From Vulcanimicrobiota bacterium (lineage in GTDB: Bacteria; Vulcanimicrobiota; Xenobia; Xenobiales; JADMJV01): a stretch of DNA of 64,000 nucleotides. The stretch is taken from assembly GCA_023447635.1 (NCBI GenBank), contig JAEXNA010000040.1, positions 1-64,000 of the forward strand, given 5' to 3'. The position numbers were made by a program, and so were the translations under genes. How positions within the stretch are numbered: the stretch's first letter is position 1; the number at the start of each line of letters is the position of its first letter. Shown piece after piece: positions 19,684 to 27,559 of the stretch. The notes under the pieces were generated by a model that made no database searches, had not been told where the DNA came from, and saw nothing but the letters and a program-made list of their open reading frames with translations.

Positions 19684-20259
19684 TCCTTCCGAAGAGTCAG
19701 GCCCCGGAACGCCGGCATAGATCTCGACGAGAGAGAGCGGGCAGCCCAGAACCTGGACCTCTGCCGCTCTCTCGGCGGGTCTGTAGAGCCAGGCGCCTTC
19801 CGACTGTCTGATGTACTGCTCGACCAGCGCCTGGTCTTGATGCACCAGCAGATACTCCTGCAGGCTCTCGATACGCTGATAGGTGAGGAATTTGGCGCCC
19901 TTATCATAGGATTTGGTTGTCGGAGACAGCACTTCGACGATCAGTGAGGGGTTGAGCACGACATCCGCTTCCCCATCAAGAAAAGCGGGTTCGCCACAGA
20001 TGGCCGAGACGTCAGGGTAGTAGAAACGAGATCCGCTTCGCACCTTGAGGTCGCTGGGGAAGATTTGACAGCCTCGAGCCCGTAGCCGAGGGCCCAGGCT
20101 CATGATCAGGTTCGCCACGATCACGTTGTGGGCCAGGCTCGCTCCTGACATCGCGACAACGATTCCGTCCACATACTCGCTCTTGTGCTCGGCGACGCGC
20201 TCGAGCGCCAGATATTCGTCCGGCGTCAGAGCAGGTCCAGGTCGGGGTTGGCTCGCCAT
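19672..20259 (-). CDS. Uma2-family PD-(D/E)XK protein
   Basis: 195 aa. Family marks: LTPDEYLALERVAEHKSEYVDG near the start, MSGASLAHNVIVANL, SDLKVRSGSRFYYPDVSAIC (metal Asp), PSLIVEVLSPTTKSYDKGAKFLTYQRIESLQEYLLV (E-x-L-S-x-x-T-x-x-x-D-x-x-x-K). This is the classical Uma2 form (about 190 aa), longer and closer to the consensus than the copy at 15906. The active-site set looks complete. Its 3' end appears to have replaced the distal part of a VapC gene. Confidence 0.88.
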   Translation of the reverse strand: MASQPRPGPALTPDEYLALERVAEHKSEYVDGIVVAMSGASLAHNVIVANLIMSLGPRLRARGCQIFPSDLKVRSGSRFYYPDVSAICGEPAFLDGEADVVLNPSLIVEVLSPTTKSYDKGAKFLTYQRIESLQEYLLVHQDQALVEQYIRQSEGAWLYRPAERAAEVQVLGCPLSLVEIYAGVPGPDSSEGCLG

Positions 20260-20383
20260 ACGGGAAAATTCGCCGCGGCAAAGTCATTCCCCGCTGGGGA
20301 ATGCGACGGCCGCCCGCTCCGTCTCTGCGATCTCCCAGTTCTGGATCCCGAGGAATCAGGTCGACGGAGGGGAAGCCCAGAGG

Positions 20384-21244
20384 GTGGAACACCATTTCGG
20401 CGACTTCCTCGACCGCGAGTCGGGGGTCTGGACGATAACCCCGAACGCTCAGCGCTGGCAGCATCACTACCCCGATCTTGCCACGGCGCCGGAGGACGTG
20501 TCGGTACTCACGCTGACTCGGGACGACCAGAACTGGCGACGGGTCGAGCAGTTCAGAGGGCTGACCGAACTGACCCTGGACAGGCCCTCTCCCGAACAGC
20601 TTGCCGCCGTGGCGAGCTTTCCCAAAGTCAGCGTCCTGAGGATTTCGCATGCTCGACCCAAGAATCTGGATTTTCTGCGCGGTCAGCCGCTGCTGCGGGA
20701 ACTGGTGCTCGAGTATGTCTCCGGCTTCAAAGATATCGGGCCGGTGGGCGAACTGCCGAACCTGATCGCGCTACACTGCGAGAACCTCAGAGCGGTTCGC
20801 GATTTCTCTGGACTTGGAGCCTCTCGCTCGTTAGAACTGCTATCAATCCAGGGCACCCTCGACTGGAACCAGCCGATCGAGAGCCTGGACTTTCTCGGCG
20901 ACATCGAAAGCCTGAAGCACTTCAGCCTGTGGTTGAGCCGCGCGCCCCAGGTGGAGCAGCCGTTCCTCTCGGTCCTGAAGCTGAACCGCCTCATCAAGTT
21001 TGATGTGGGGATGGACACCGTCCCTCTCGAGGTTCATGCCTGGCTCAAGGCCAAGCTCCCCGCAGTGTTGGGAACTCAGCGTCCCGCGTTTTTCAAAGGT
21101 GGCGAGGACGAGTCGTCTCCCAACGCCTACCTGCTCGGTAAGGGAGAGCGGTGGATCACCGGCAAAGAGGAGAAAATCGACCAAAAATGCCGCGCCCACG
21201 CCGAGAGATTCGAACGGCTGGTAGCAAGCTACAAAGAGGGCTAG
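20384..21244 (+). CDS. leucine-rich-repeat-like protein
   Basis: 286 aa from GTG 20384 (GGAGGGG about 13 bp upstream, AGAGG adjacent). After about 35 residues, irregular LRR-like units repeat every 22-25 residues: VSVLTLTRDDQNWRRVEQF, LTELTLDRPSPEQLAAV, VSVLRISHARPKNLDFL, LRELVLEYVSGFKDI, LIALHCENLRAVRDF, LELLSIQGTLDW, LKHFSLWLSRAP. No signal peptide or TM segment is evident, so it is probably cytoplasmic and protein-binding. The C-terminal helix ends KCRAHAERFERLVASYKEG. Function unknown. Confidence 0.65.
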   Translation: MEHHFGDFLDRESGVWTITPNAQRWQHHYPDLATAPEDVSVLTLTRDDQNWRRVEQFRGLTELTLDRPSPEQLAAVASFPKVSVLRISHARPKNLDFLRGQPLLRELVLEYVSGFKDIGPVGELPNLIALHCENLRAVRDFSGLGASRSLELLSIQGTLDWNQPIESLDFLGDIESLKHFSLWLSRAPQVEQPFLSVLKLNRLIKFDVGMDTVPLEVHAWLKAKLPAVLGTQRPAFFKGGEDESSPNAYLLGKGERWITGKEEKIDQKCRAHAERFERLVASYKEG

Positions 21245-21396
21245 ACCCTTCCTCAGGGATTTGAGGGGACCAGGGTTCCAAGCTCGAATGACACGGTTTC
21301 GGCCGAGGTGGTGCCTGGCGAGAAACGGCTGGATACACCCTCGCGGCGTCTACCCGGGTAGGTGAGAGGCGGGTCTCGTGGACCCAAGGGGGCGAC

Positions 21397-22086
21397 GTGG
21401 CGGAAACAGAACAGCGCGTTATGAATTCTTACGACAAACTGTTCGAAGGCATCGCTGCCATTCTGTTCGATCTCGATGGAACTCTGGTCGACAGCAACGA
21501 AGCGCATGCTAGAGCCTGGGTAGAGGTCTTCTCGGAGTACGGACACGAGATGGAGCTGCCGACGGTGAAGTCGCTCATCGGCCTGGGCGGCGACAAGCTG
21601 CTCCGAGAAGCGATCGGTGAGGTCGATGAGGAGCAGGCCGATGCCATGGAGAAACGGCGCTCAGAGGTCTTCCTTCAAAAATATCTGCGTGACGTGGTCC
21701 CTGTGGATAAGGCCAACGAGCTGATCGTGCTGCTCAAGGACCGAGGGCTCCGCGTCCTGCTGGCCACGGCCGCAAGTCAAAAGGATCGGGAAGCGCTGCT
21801 GGCGCGAGGCGATCTGGACGGCCAATTTCACGGAGGAGCCGACGCCGACCAGGTAGAGGAATCCAAGCCGGCCCCGGATACGCTGCTGGCATGCCTTGAG
21901 GGGACGGAACTCGAGCCGCGGCAGTGCCTGCTTATTGGTGACACCCCGTACGACGGTCAGGCTGCTCATGAAGCTGGGATGCGATTCCTCGCGGTCGAGA
22001 CAGGCGGCTGGACAGCCGATCGGCTGACCAACGCCGCCATGGTTGTTCCCAGCGTCACAGCTATGTACAAAGCCCTGTCACGCTAG
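21397..22086 (+). CDS. HAD-superfamily phosphatase (Gph/beta-phosphoglucomutase-like)
   Basis: 229 aa from GTG 21397 (AAGGGGG four bases upstream); ATG 21421 is an alternative. HAD motif I is ILFDLDGTLVDSNEAHARAW, with an all-helical cap of about 65 residues after it, motif II LLATAASQKD, motif III lysine in ESKPAPDT, and motif IV LLIGDTPYDGQAA. This places it among subfamily I phosphatases that act on small phosphorylated sugars or similar metabolites. In motif II the usual S/T-N-S-x is TAAS, a mild variant. Monocistronic by spacing. Confidence 0.9.
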   Translation: MAETEQRVMNSYDKLFEGIAAILFDLDGTLVDSNEAHARAWVEVFSEYGHEMELPTVKSLIGLGGDKLLREAIGEVDEEQADAMEKRRSEVFLQKYLRDVVPVDKANELIVLLKDRGLRVLLATAASQKDREALLARGDLDGQFHGGADADQVEESKPAPDTLLACLEGTELEPRQCLLIGDTPYDGQAAHEAGMRFLAVETGGWTADRLTNAAMVVPSVTAMYKALSR

Positions 22087-22115
22087 CTCGAGGGGTCCTG
22101 GGCCGACGGCGCGGA

Positions 22116-22673
22116 TTATCGGTTCTCCAGCCCGTTCTCGCTGCGAGTCTTGCGGATCTCATCGGCACGGTCGATGGTGCTCTGGCGCAGTTCGCGCAGG
22201 CCTTCGAGGACCACGGCGCGAGCTTCGACCACGCTGTCTTTGGGACAGTGCTCGTTCGGTTGCGCCTCGTCCCAGGCGATAGCCTCGTCGATAGTCTGAC
22301 GCAGCCGCGGCAGGTCGCCGAAGGCGTAGGTGTTCACGGCGGTCCCTACCGACTGGCCCAGAGCGCCCATCAGGGCCGACTCTTCGCTGCCGGACACTTT
22401 GTCTTTATGAGCCATGGCGTAATATCGCCAGCGTAGCTGTCCGACGTAGTACCAGAAGACCGCCTCGTCGTTGCGTCCTTCCTTCAGCAGGCGTGCGGCC
22501 AGCAGATAGTACATCGCCGGCTCGCGCTTAGTGATGTCGACCATCAGCTGCTCGGTCGGGATATCGCCCAACGGATCGGGCTCTTGATCAGCCATCGCGG
22601 CGGGCGCTCCGAGCAGGAGAAGTAACAGCAGAATCCTGGCAAAACATCGCAATCTGTGGGCCGTCCTATCCAT
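22116..22673 (-). CDS. exported hypothetical protein
   Basis: 185 aa with signal peptide (ARILLLLLLLGAPAAMA, cleavage near residue 28). The mature protein is helical, with AMYYLLAARLLKEGRNDEAVFWYYVGQLRWRYYAMAHKD forming a TPR/Sel1-like pair and a later ARAVVLEGLRELRQSTIDRADEIRKTR. Proteins with the FWYYVGQ phrase occur in Gram-negative bacteria as periplasmic hypotheticals. No catalytic motif. Convergent with the HAD gene, 29 bp apart. Confidence 0.7.
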   Translation of the reverse strand: MDRTAHRLRCFARILLLLLLLGAPAAMADQEPDPLGDIPTEQLMVDITKREPAMYYLLAARLLKEGRNDEAVFWYYVGQLRWRYYAMAHKDKVSGSEESALMGALGQSVGTAVNTYAFGDLPRLRQTIDEAIAWDEAQPNEHCPKDSVVEARAVVLEGLRELRQSTIDRADEIRKTRSENGLENR

Positions 22674-22734
22674 AAGCGTTGGTATATCGCCTCACTCGAG
22701 GCTCCGCGGGAGGCGCGGAACTCCTCCCCCGGTG

Positions 22735-22905
22735 CCTCCCCTCGTCTGGCAGGTCCTGGCGATGGAGAACCACGTCTCGCTCCAGGCAGAGAATCCGTGC
22801 CCCGCTGGCGGCGTTCATCGCACGGGCCAGGAACCCTGGACCAGAGCACCAGACGACAACGCGGCTCTGCCTGCTCAGCCTAATCCCCGAGCCCAGCAGC
22901 TAGAA
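22735..22905 (-). pseudogene. partial diverged copy of the adjacent methyltransferase gene
   Basis: On the minus strand this region reads VVVWCSGPGFLARAMNAASGARILCLERDVVLH, almost the same as VDWCSGRGFLARAMHAASGARILCLERDVQLH in the gene at 24037-25293. The DNA itself matches closely over about 130 bp. The rest of the gene is missing on both sides. It is therefore a fragment left by duplication or an exchange within the 22.7-25 kb area. The remaining 170 bp to 23072 contain no gene; a TAGAAT-type -10 near 22909 resembles one near 19246 but serves no evident gene. Confidence 0.7.
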
Positions 22906-23072
22906 TACTCGAGCCCGTCCTGCACGTACTCGCCCTGAGGTTGCGCTGAGGTCTCCTCGGAAGTGGCCGTTAGTTCCGAAGATAGCTTCGACAAATTCCC
23001 GTCGGCGAAAACGCGCTCGCTCGGTTGGGCCTATTTGGGTTATGGCGTACATCTAGCGGAATAGACCCTTGC

Positions 23073-23696
23073 TTACGGCGTGATTACAACCGACCAAGGC
23101 CTCAATCCGACGGGCGTGGTAGTCTCGGCGGTGAGAGCTCCCGTCGTCGGGTTGATAGCAAAGACTGAGACGCTGTCGCTAAAGTAATTCGTGACGTAGG
23201 CGAAGCGGCCGCTCGGGTCCACCGTGACCGAGGAGGGAAGATCTCCAGCTGTTGCAGCGGTCCTACCGGTGAGAGCCCCCGTGATCGAGTTGATGGCAAA
23301 GACTAAGACGTTATCACTATAGCTAAAATCAGCGACGTAGACGAAGCGGCCGCTCGGGTCCACCGTCACCCACGCGGGATAAGCAGCGGCCACGGGGGCT
23401 TCGGCCGTGAGAGCCCCCGTGTTCGGGTTTATAGTGAAGACCGAGACGCCACCATCGTTAGACGCGAAATTGGTGACGTAAGCGAAGCGCCCGCTAGGGT
23501 CCACCTTGACCGAACCTGGAGACCTTCCAGCGGCCACAGCGGTCCCGGCTGTGAGCGCCCCCGTGGTCGGGTTGATGGTGAAGACCGAGACATTTTCGCT
23601 GTCGGCGTTCCCGACGTAAGCGAAGCTGCCCAGTTTCAGGGTCGAGGTAGTGTTGGTGCCCCCCAGAGTCGCGGTGATAGTTACCGTCTGGTTAAA
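23073..23696 (-). pseudogene. YVTN beta-propeller part of a broken lipoprotein
   Basis: The frame is open from about 23696 but its first ATG is only at 23537. It begins with an Ig-domain end (QTVTITATLGGTNTTSTLKL) and then four propeller blades of about 45 residues. Each has the pattern G-x-F-A-Y-V-x-N-x-x-x-x-x-V-S-V-F-x-I-N-P-x-T-G-A-L-T (FAYVGNADSEN, FAYVTNFASNDG, FVYVADFSYSDN, FAYVTNYFSDS), typical of YVTN/lactonase-type propellers. Seven blades are normal, so it is short. It should follow in frame from the lipoprotein at 23681-23938 but the frames disagree by one base near 23690. Confidence 0.6.
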
Positions 23697-23938
23697 CCGA
23701 AGCGCACTTCTCCCTGGTTGTCGAACCCCGTGAACCGCTGCCGGGTCACCTCGGACGGGACCGCTCGGAGCAGCACCTGCTGGACCCGAATCGTCCCGGT
23801 CGATGGACCGGGCTGAGAGGGCGGGGTCATCACGTAGTCCGAGTTGCTGTTACCGCAGCCGGCCACCAGCAAGAGAACCCAAAAGCAAAAGGCGAAGTAT
23901 GAACGCCTCATTCCAGCAAATACCTGGAGCCAGGACAA
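23681..23938 (-). CDS. lipoprotein N-terminal module (frameshifted start of the beta-propeller gene)
   Basis: 85 aa; ATG 23911 is a likely start (MRRSYFAFCFWVLLLVAGC). The lipobox is followed by GCGNSNSDYVMTPP, the same signature as the lipoproteins at 15738 and 36975, then a beta-strand segment TIRVQQVLLRAVPSEVTRQRFTGFDNQGEVRFG. It ends at a TAA where the propeller frame is already open, so the gene is probably split by a small deletion. Predicted lipid-anchored surface protein. Confidence 0.6.
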   Translation of the reverse strand: MSWLQVFAGMRRSYFAFCFWVLLLVAGCGNSNSDYVMTPPSQPGPSTGTIRVQQVLLRAVPSEVTRQRFTGFDNQGEVRFGLTRR

Positions 23939-23984
23939 ACTCCTTCAGAAAGGTCCGCAGCTTCTCTGACTAGAGGGTCACGTG

Positions 23985-24036
23985 CATAGCCCCTGGCCCC
24001 CATCGAGCTTCGAGTTAGCTCGCAAGCCGCGCAAGG
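23985..24036 (+). pseudogene. fragment of an antitoxin gene
   Basis: The bases reading LAPIELRVSSQAAQG in the + frame match LAPIELRMSSQPANEG at the end of the antitoxin gene 19364-19579, at both DNA and protein level. It is a short scrap at the 3' end of the methyltransferase gene. The adjoining GTCATTCCCCGCTGGGGA (24038-24055) is also present at 20284-20301, hinting that the same recombining block moved twice. Confidence 0.5.
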
Positions 24037-25293
24037 TCATTCCCCGCTGGGGAGCGACCGCGACCGCCTCGCCAGGATCAGGTGGTTGCGGCCGGTGTGG
24101 TGTTTGGCGCAGAAGTGCTGGATCTGCACCTGGTAGCCGTGCTCCTGAAGGAACAGCGCGCGGTCCAAGAGCAGCCATCGCTCCAGCGGTTCGCGGAAGG
24201 CGAGTTGGGCTTTCTCTAGCCGGGAGAGGATGGAGAGTTTGCTCCGAGCTCGCTCCAGCAGTTCCGCTTCGGCACGTTCGCTCAGCGGGAGGAAGTCAAA
24301 ATCTCGCCGCCCTTTGCGCTCCAGAGCGTCGACCAGGCTCTGAGCAAAGGTGTTGAAGTTCGTTTTGAGCAGGCTCTTCCTCACCGAAGGGGTGCGGCTG
24401 TAGGCGTCGACCCCTCGGAGATCTCGCAGGTGCAGATCGAAGGCGACTCGCCAGAGCCGTTCTCGCTGCCGAAGTTCGCGGTCGAGGCTGTTGGCGGTGG
24501 CGACTTCGGCGGTGGCCAGGCGGAGTTCGTCTCGGGTGGGGTGGAGCCCGGCGCTCCGCGCCCGGAGGGAAAGCCCATAGTAGACCTCATCGCTTGTGAA
24601 ATGATAGCAGCACGGCGAACAGGCCAGCGCCGGAACGCCGGCCGTCGCGGCTTGGCACAGCATGGAAAGATGGAGGTCGCCGCAAGCGTGCAGCGCCGTG
24701 TGCAGGTGCGAATCTTGCAGGTAGGACGGGTGCAAAGGCTGGAGCACGTCGTGAGCCAGGAAGCTTATCGCTTCTGGCAGAGCGGAGTGATGCAGCTGGA
24801 CATCGCGCTCGAGGCAGAGAATCCGTGCTCCGCTGGCGGCGTGCATCGCACGGGCCAGGAATCCCCGACCAGAGCACCAGTCGACGATGCGGCTGTCCCT
24901 GCTCAACCCTATCTCCGAGCCCAGCAGCGCGCTGACGAACCCTTCGATCTGCGACTTCTTGCGCCCAGGAACGCCCAGCGCCGCTTCCTCTGGAGCTTGC
25001 CAGCCGCCAGGAGTCGAGGTCGCGACCGTATGTTCGTCGAGCGCTTTCAGGTCTGGAAGATGGGAGGCGAGGTAGCGTCGTAGCTCCGCCTCCCCCTCCA
25101 ACCGCTGCAGGTCCGATTCGGTAAGTGCCAGGAGCGCCTGGTGCAGATCGGAGTCGTCGCTCGGCCAGCTCAGCTCGTCTTGCACGAAGGCGGATTCAGT
25201 CCAGAGAGCTTTGTAACGACATAGCAGTTCGGTCAGGTTGGCGAAGGCTCGCTGGAGGTCCGTTGCTGCGGACGCGCGGTCAGAGGAGAGCAT
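24037..25293 (-). CDS. SAM-dependent methyltransferase, Methyltransf_32/GSTCD-like
   Basis: 418 aa from ATG 25293; further in-frame upstream codons lie in the 52-bp repeats and are not believable. The Rossmann motif I is IVDWCSGRGFLARAMHAA with acidic end of strand 2 at ILCLERDV. HTALHACGDLH and CSPCCYHF match the Trm13/GSTCD/Methyltransf_32 group, whose members methylate RNA or are uncharacterised. About 150 residues precede the domain (helical) and a C-terminal helical half ends with KHHTGRNHLILARRSRS. Substrate unknown. A partial diverged copy exists at 22735-22905. Confidence 0.75.
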   Translation of the reverse strand: MLSSDRASAATDLQRAFANLTELLCRYKALWTESAFVQDELSWPSDDSDLHQALLALTESDLQRLEGEAELRRYLASHLPDLKALDEHTVATSTPGGWQAPEEAALGVPGRKKSQIEGFVSALLGSEIGLSRDSRIVDWCSGRGFLARAMHAASGARILCLERDVQLHHSALPEAISFLAHDVLQPLHPSYLQDSHLHTALHACGDLHLSMLCQAATAGVPALACSPCCYHFTSDEVYYGLSLRARSAGLHPTRDELRLATAEVATANSLDRELRQRERLWRVAFDLHLRDLRGVDAYSRTPSVRKSLLKTNFNTFAQSLVDALERKGRRDFDFLPLSERAEAELLERARSKLSILSRLEKAQLAFREPLERWLLLDRALFLQEHGYQVQIQHFCAKHHTGRNHLILARRSRSLPSGE

Positions 25294-25355
25294 CCTGACC
25301 AATTTGGGCAGCTGGCATCGACGACCCTGCAGCAAGATTGCGGGTCGGGGGTGGG

Positions 25356-25538
25356 CAATCTTGTGCGTTAGTTGACGGCCAAGTGGCGATTGCCGTTCCC
25401 GAATGGACAATCTTGTGCGTTACTTGACGGCCAACTGGCGATCGCCGTTCCCTAATGGACAATCTTGTGCGTCACTTGACGGCCAACTGGCGATTGCCGT
25501 TCCCGAATGGGAAATCTTGCACGTCACTTGACGGCCAC
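25356..25538. repeat. 52-bp tandem direct repeats, about 3.5 copies
   Basis: Units begin at 25356, 25408, 25460 and 25512 (last partial). The core CAATCTTGTGCGTnACTTGACG is almost invariant, and each full unit contains GGCGATTGCC or GGCGATCGCC. There are no unique spacers between units, so it is not CRISPR. It lies just upstream of the methyltransferase start, in a stretch (25294-25660) otherwise without a gene. It could be a minisatellite, or a multi-site binding array. Confidence 0.85.
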
Positions 25539-25660
25539 CATCAGAATACTCACTGGCGCAATTGTCGGACCCAATACTGACCGAGCCTCCAGCCGCGCCG
25601 GCAGCGCCAGCCCCGCTCGCCTACCGTAGCTTTATGAGGAAACAGTGAAGAGAGAGACGA

Positions 25661-26554
25661 TCAGGAGAGGTAGAATCCGTCGGGCTGCCAGGGAGGCGGG
25701 ACCTGCTCTTCCTCGAGAAGCTGCTTGATGTTGATCTCGATGGTCCTGGCGATGGCTGTCATCGCCGTGTCCGTCGGCCGGTTCTCGAACGGGTCTTGCA
25801 TATGGGTGGCTGACTTCTCGAGCAGAAAGAACGGTGCGGAGATCGAGAGCAGGAGCGGCAGTTCGAACTGGAACGGCACATCCTTGAGCGAGAGCGACAG
25901 CGTCACGACGAACAGGTAGATGATCCCGTGCAAGAACATCCGGTAAGTGCGTGGGAAGACCGTGCTCTTGATTCTTTCGGCGCGCCCCTGGGCGTCACAA
26001 AGCCTGACCAGGGTGTTGTCCATCTGCACGTGGGCGAAGAGTTCGATCTCGTTCTGCCGTCTCAGTCTGGCCAGGTCGGCAGCGTGCTGGGAAAGCAGCC
26101 CGAGAGGCTTGTTGTTATGCCCCGACAGCCCCGCGAGGTCGTGCTCGCTCAGCAGCCCAGCGAGGTTTTCGGTGGGAGGGAGCCCTCGCAGCGTCTGGCC
26201 GAGGCAGTAGCACCAGGCGATCTGGCGCAGCGCCATCGTTCGGATAGCGCTGCGCTGGTCTTCGGGCACGAAAGATTTGAGCTGCAGAACAAGGCTTCGC
26301 GAGTCGTTCACGATGCTGCCCCACACCTTTCGTGCCTCCCACCAGCGGTCGTAGGACTGCCCGATCTTAAACGAGAGCAGAATCGAGATCGCTGTTCCGA
26401 TGAAGGCCGGAACGTTGAGCGGCATGACCGGGAGGAGGTCGTGGTAGAAGGTGGTCGCGAGGTGGACCGTAAGCGATACCAGGAGGACGTAGACCAGGTC
26501 GAACCTGACTTTTCTCAGGACGTATGACGCGGGGATTCTTTTCTCTAATAGCAT
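25661..26554 (-). CDS. bestrophin-family channel
   Basis: 297 aa. The bestrophin/UPF0187 pattern is clear: two N-terminal TM helices (VLLVSLTVHLATTFY), then PAFIGTAISILLSFKIGQSYDRWWEARKVWGSIVNDSR, a long helical middle, and two further TM helices (FLHGIIYLFVVTLSLSL, LLLSISAPFFLLE) followed by DPFENRPTDTAMTAIARTIE. Bacterial bestrophins form pentameric ion channels in the inner membrane, often cation-conducting. The length is normal. It follows the TspO-like gene on the same strand with 18 bp between. Confidence 0.92.
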   Translation of the reverse strand: MLLEKRIPASYVLRKVRFDLVYVLLVSLTVHLATTFYHDLLPVMPLNVPAFIGTAISILLSFKIGQSYDRWWEARKVWGSIVNDSRSLVLQLKSFVPEDQRSAIRTMALRQIAWCYCLGQTLRGLPPTENLAGLLSEHDLAGLSGHNNKPLGLLSQHAADLARLRRQNEIELFAHVQMDNTLVRLCDAQGRAERIKSTVFPRTYRMFLHGIIYLFVVTLSLSLKDVPFQFELPLLLSISAPFFLLEKSATHMQDPFENRPTDTAMTAIARTIEINIKQLLEEEQVPPPWQPDGFYLS

Positions 26555-26572
26555 AAGCGATCTTGGGTTCGG

Positions 26573-27310
26573 CTAAGAGCGACGCTCCAAGCCGCGGGCG
26601 GGAGCCGCACTCGCGACGAGAACGGCCAGACCGACCAGGGCGGCGGTGAGCCCGATCCAGAGTGGCGGACCGGAGGCGAGAATGCCCACCAGCGCCCACA
26701 GGACCGCCGCGGCGTACGGCCGGGCGGGCGCCAGCTGTCGACAGACAGTCAGCGCCACCACGCCACATCCTACGAGCAGCAGACAGCCCAGTCCTACTTC
26801 GCCGAACCCTCCGCTGACCTGGTAGTATTTGCTCGTCGCGGCGAGGTTGACGAAAGCGGCGGCGCTGACCCAGCCGGCGAAAAGGCTGAGCGGGAGACGG
26901 ACCATCCGATCATCGCCGATCGACTCGTCACGTACCGCAAGTTCCCAGCGGTACCAGCCGCTCAGCAGCGAGGCCAGGGTGGCGAAGATCAAGATGACGC
27001 TGATGGCGCCGAGTCCGAAGCCCTGAACATAGATCGGCCAGAGCGCATTCCCCAGCAGCGCCCCGGCCAGGAACGGCCTGAGCTGATCGAGATCGCGACG
27101 GTTCTGCTGGGAAGGTCTGGCCTGATGCACCGCCAGGAGGAGGCAGCCCAGGTAGATTACCCCCCAGATGCTGAAGGCGTAGCCGGCGGGCGTGAGCACC
27201 GTGTCCAGGGCCGCCGATCGGTCGGCGATGGAGCGCCCCCAGCCCAGAATTTCGTGCAGACGACCGGCCAGAATCTGAGCGACGGCCAGGAGAAGTACGA
27301 TCCAGCGCAT
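26573..27310 (-). CDS. TspO/MBR-like tryptophan-rich membrane protein
   Basis: 245 aa from ATG 27310 (AGGAG 13 bases upstream; ATG 27349 is an alternative). Eight hydrophobic segments, with TPAGYAFSIWGVIYLG in the second and ALWPIYVQGFGLGAIS in the fourth, as in the longer TspO-related family rather than the 5-TM TspO proper. Ligand and role are unknown; TspO relatives bind porphyrins and respond to stress. Probably co-transcribed with the bestrophin gene. Confidence 0.8.
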   Translation of the reverse strand: MRWIVLLLAVAQILAGRLHEILGWGRSIADRSAALDTVLTPAGYAFSIWGVIYLGCLLLAVHQARPSQQNRRDLDQLRPFLAGALLGNALWPIYVQGFGLGAISVILIFATLASLLSGWYRWELAVRDESIGDDRMVRLPLSLFAGWVSAAAFVNLAATSKYYQVSGGFGEVGLGCLLLVGCGVVALTVCRQLAPARPYAAAVLWALVGILASGPPLWIGLTAALVGLAVLVASAAPARGLERRS

Positions 27311-27559
27311 CCCGATTGTCACAACTCCTTGATGTAAAGCTGGGGTCATTATCATCCTGCCAGGGTGGCACTGGCCCATCATAAAGGCTCTGCCACCCCC
27401 CCTCCTTTGGACCGGTGCCGCAGCGTCCCTGATCTTTATTGAAGAGTGGTCACGGTCGAGGTCGAGAGCCGTGCGGCTTTCGACGAGAATCCTCGTAATG
27501 TTGCAGGTATTACTGCGGAAACTTTCTCCGAATAGGTCGCGAGCCTCTCATCCGTTCGG

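Noticed and set aside
13272..24055. Defence island
   Set aside because: Only toxin-antitoxin scraps and Uma2 genes are present; no restriction, CBASS, Thoeris, retron or similar core genes.
25356..25538. CRISPR array
   Set aside because: The 52-bp units are directly adjacent with no unique spacers, and no cas genes occur in the window.
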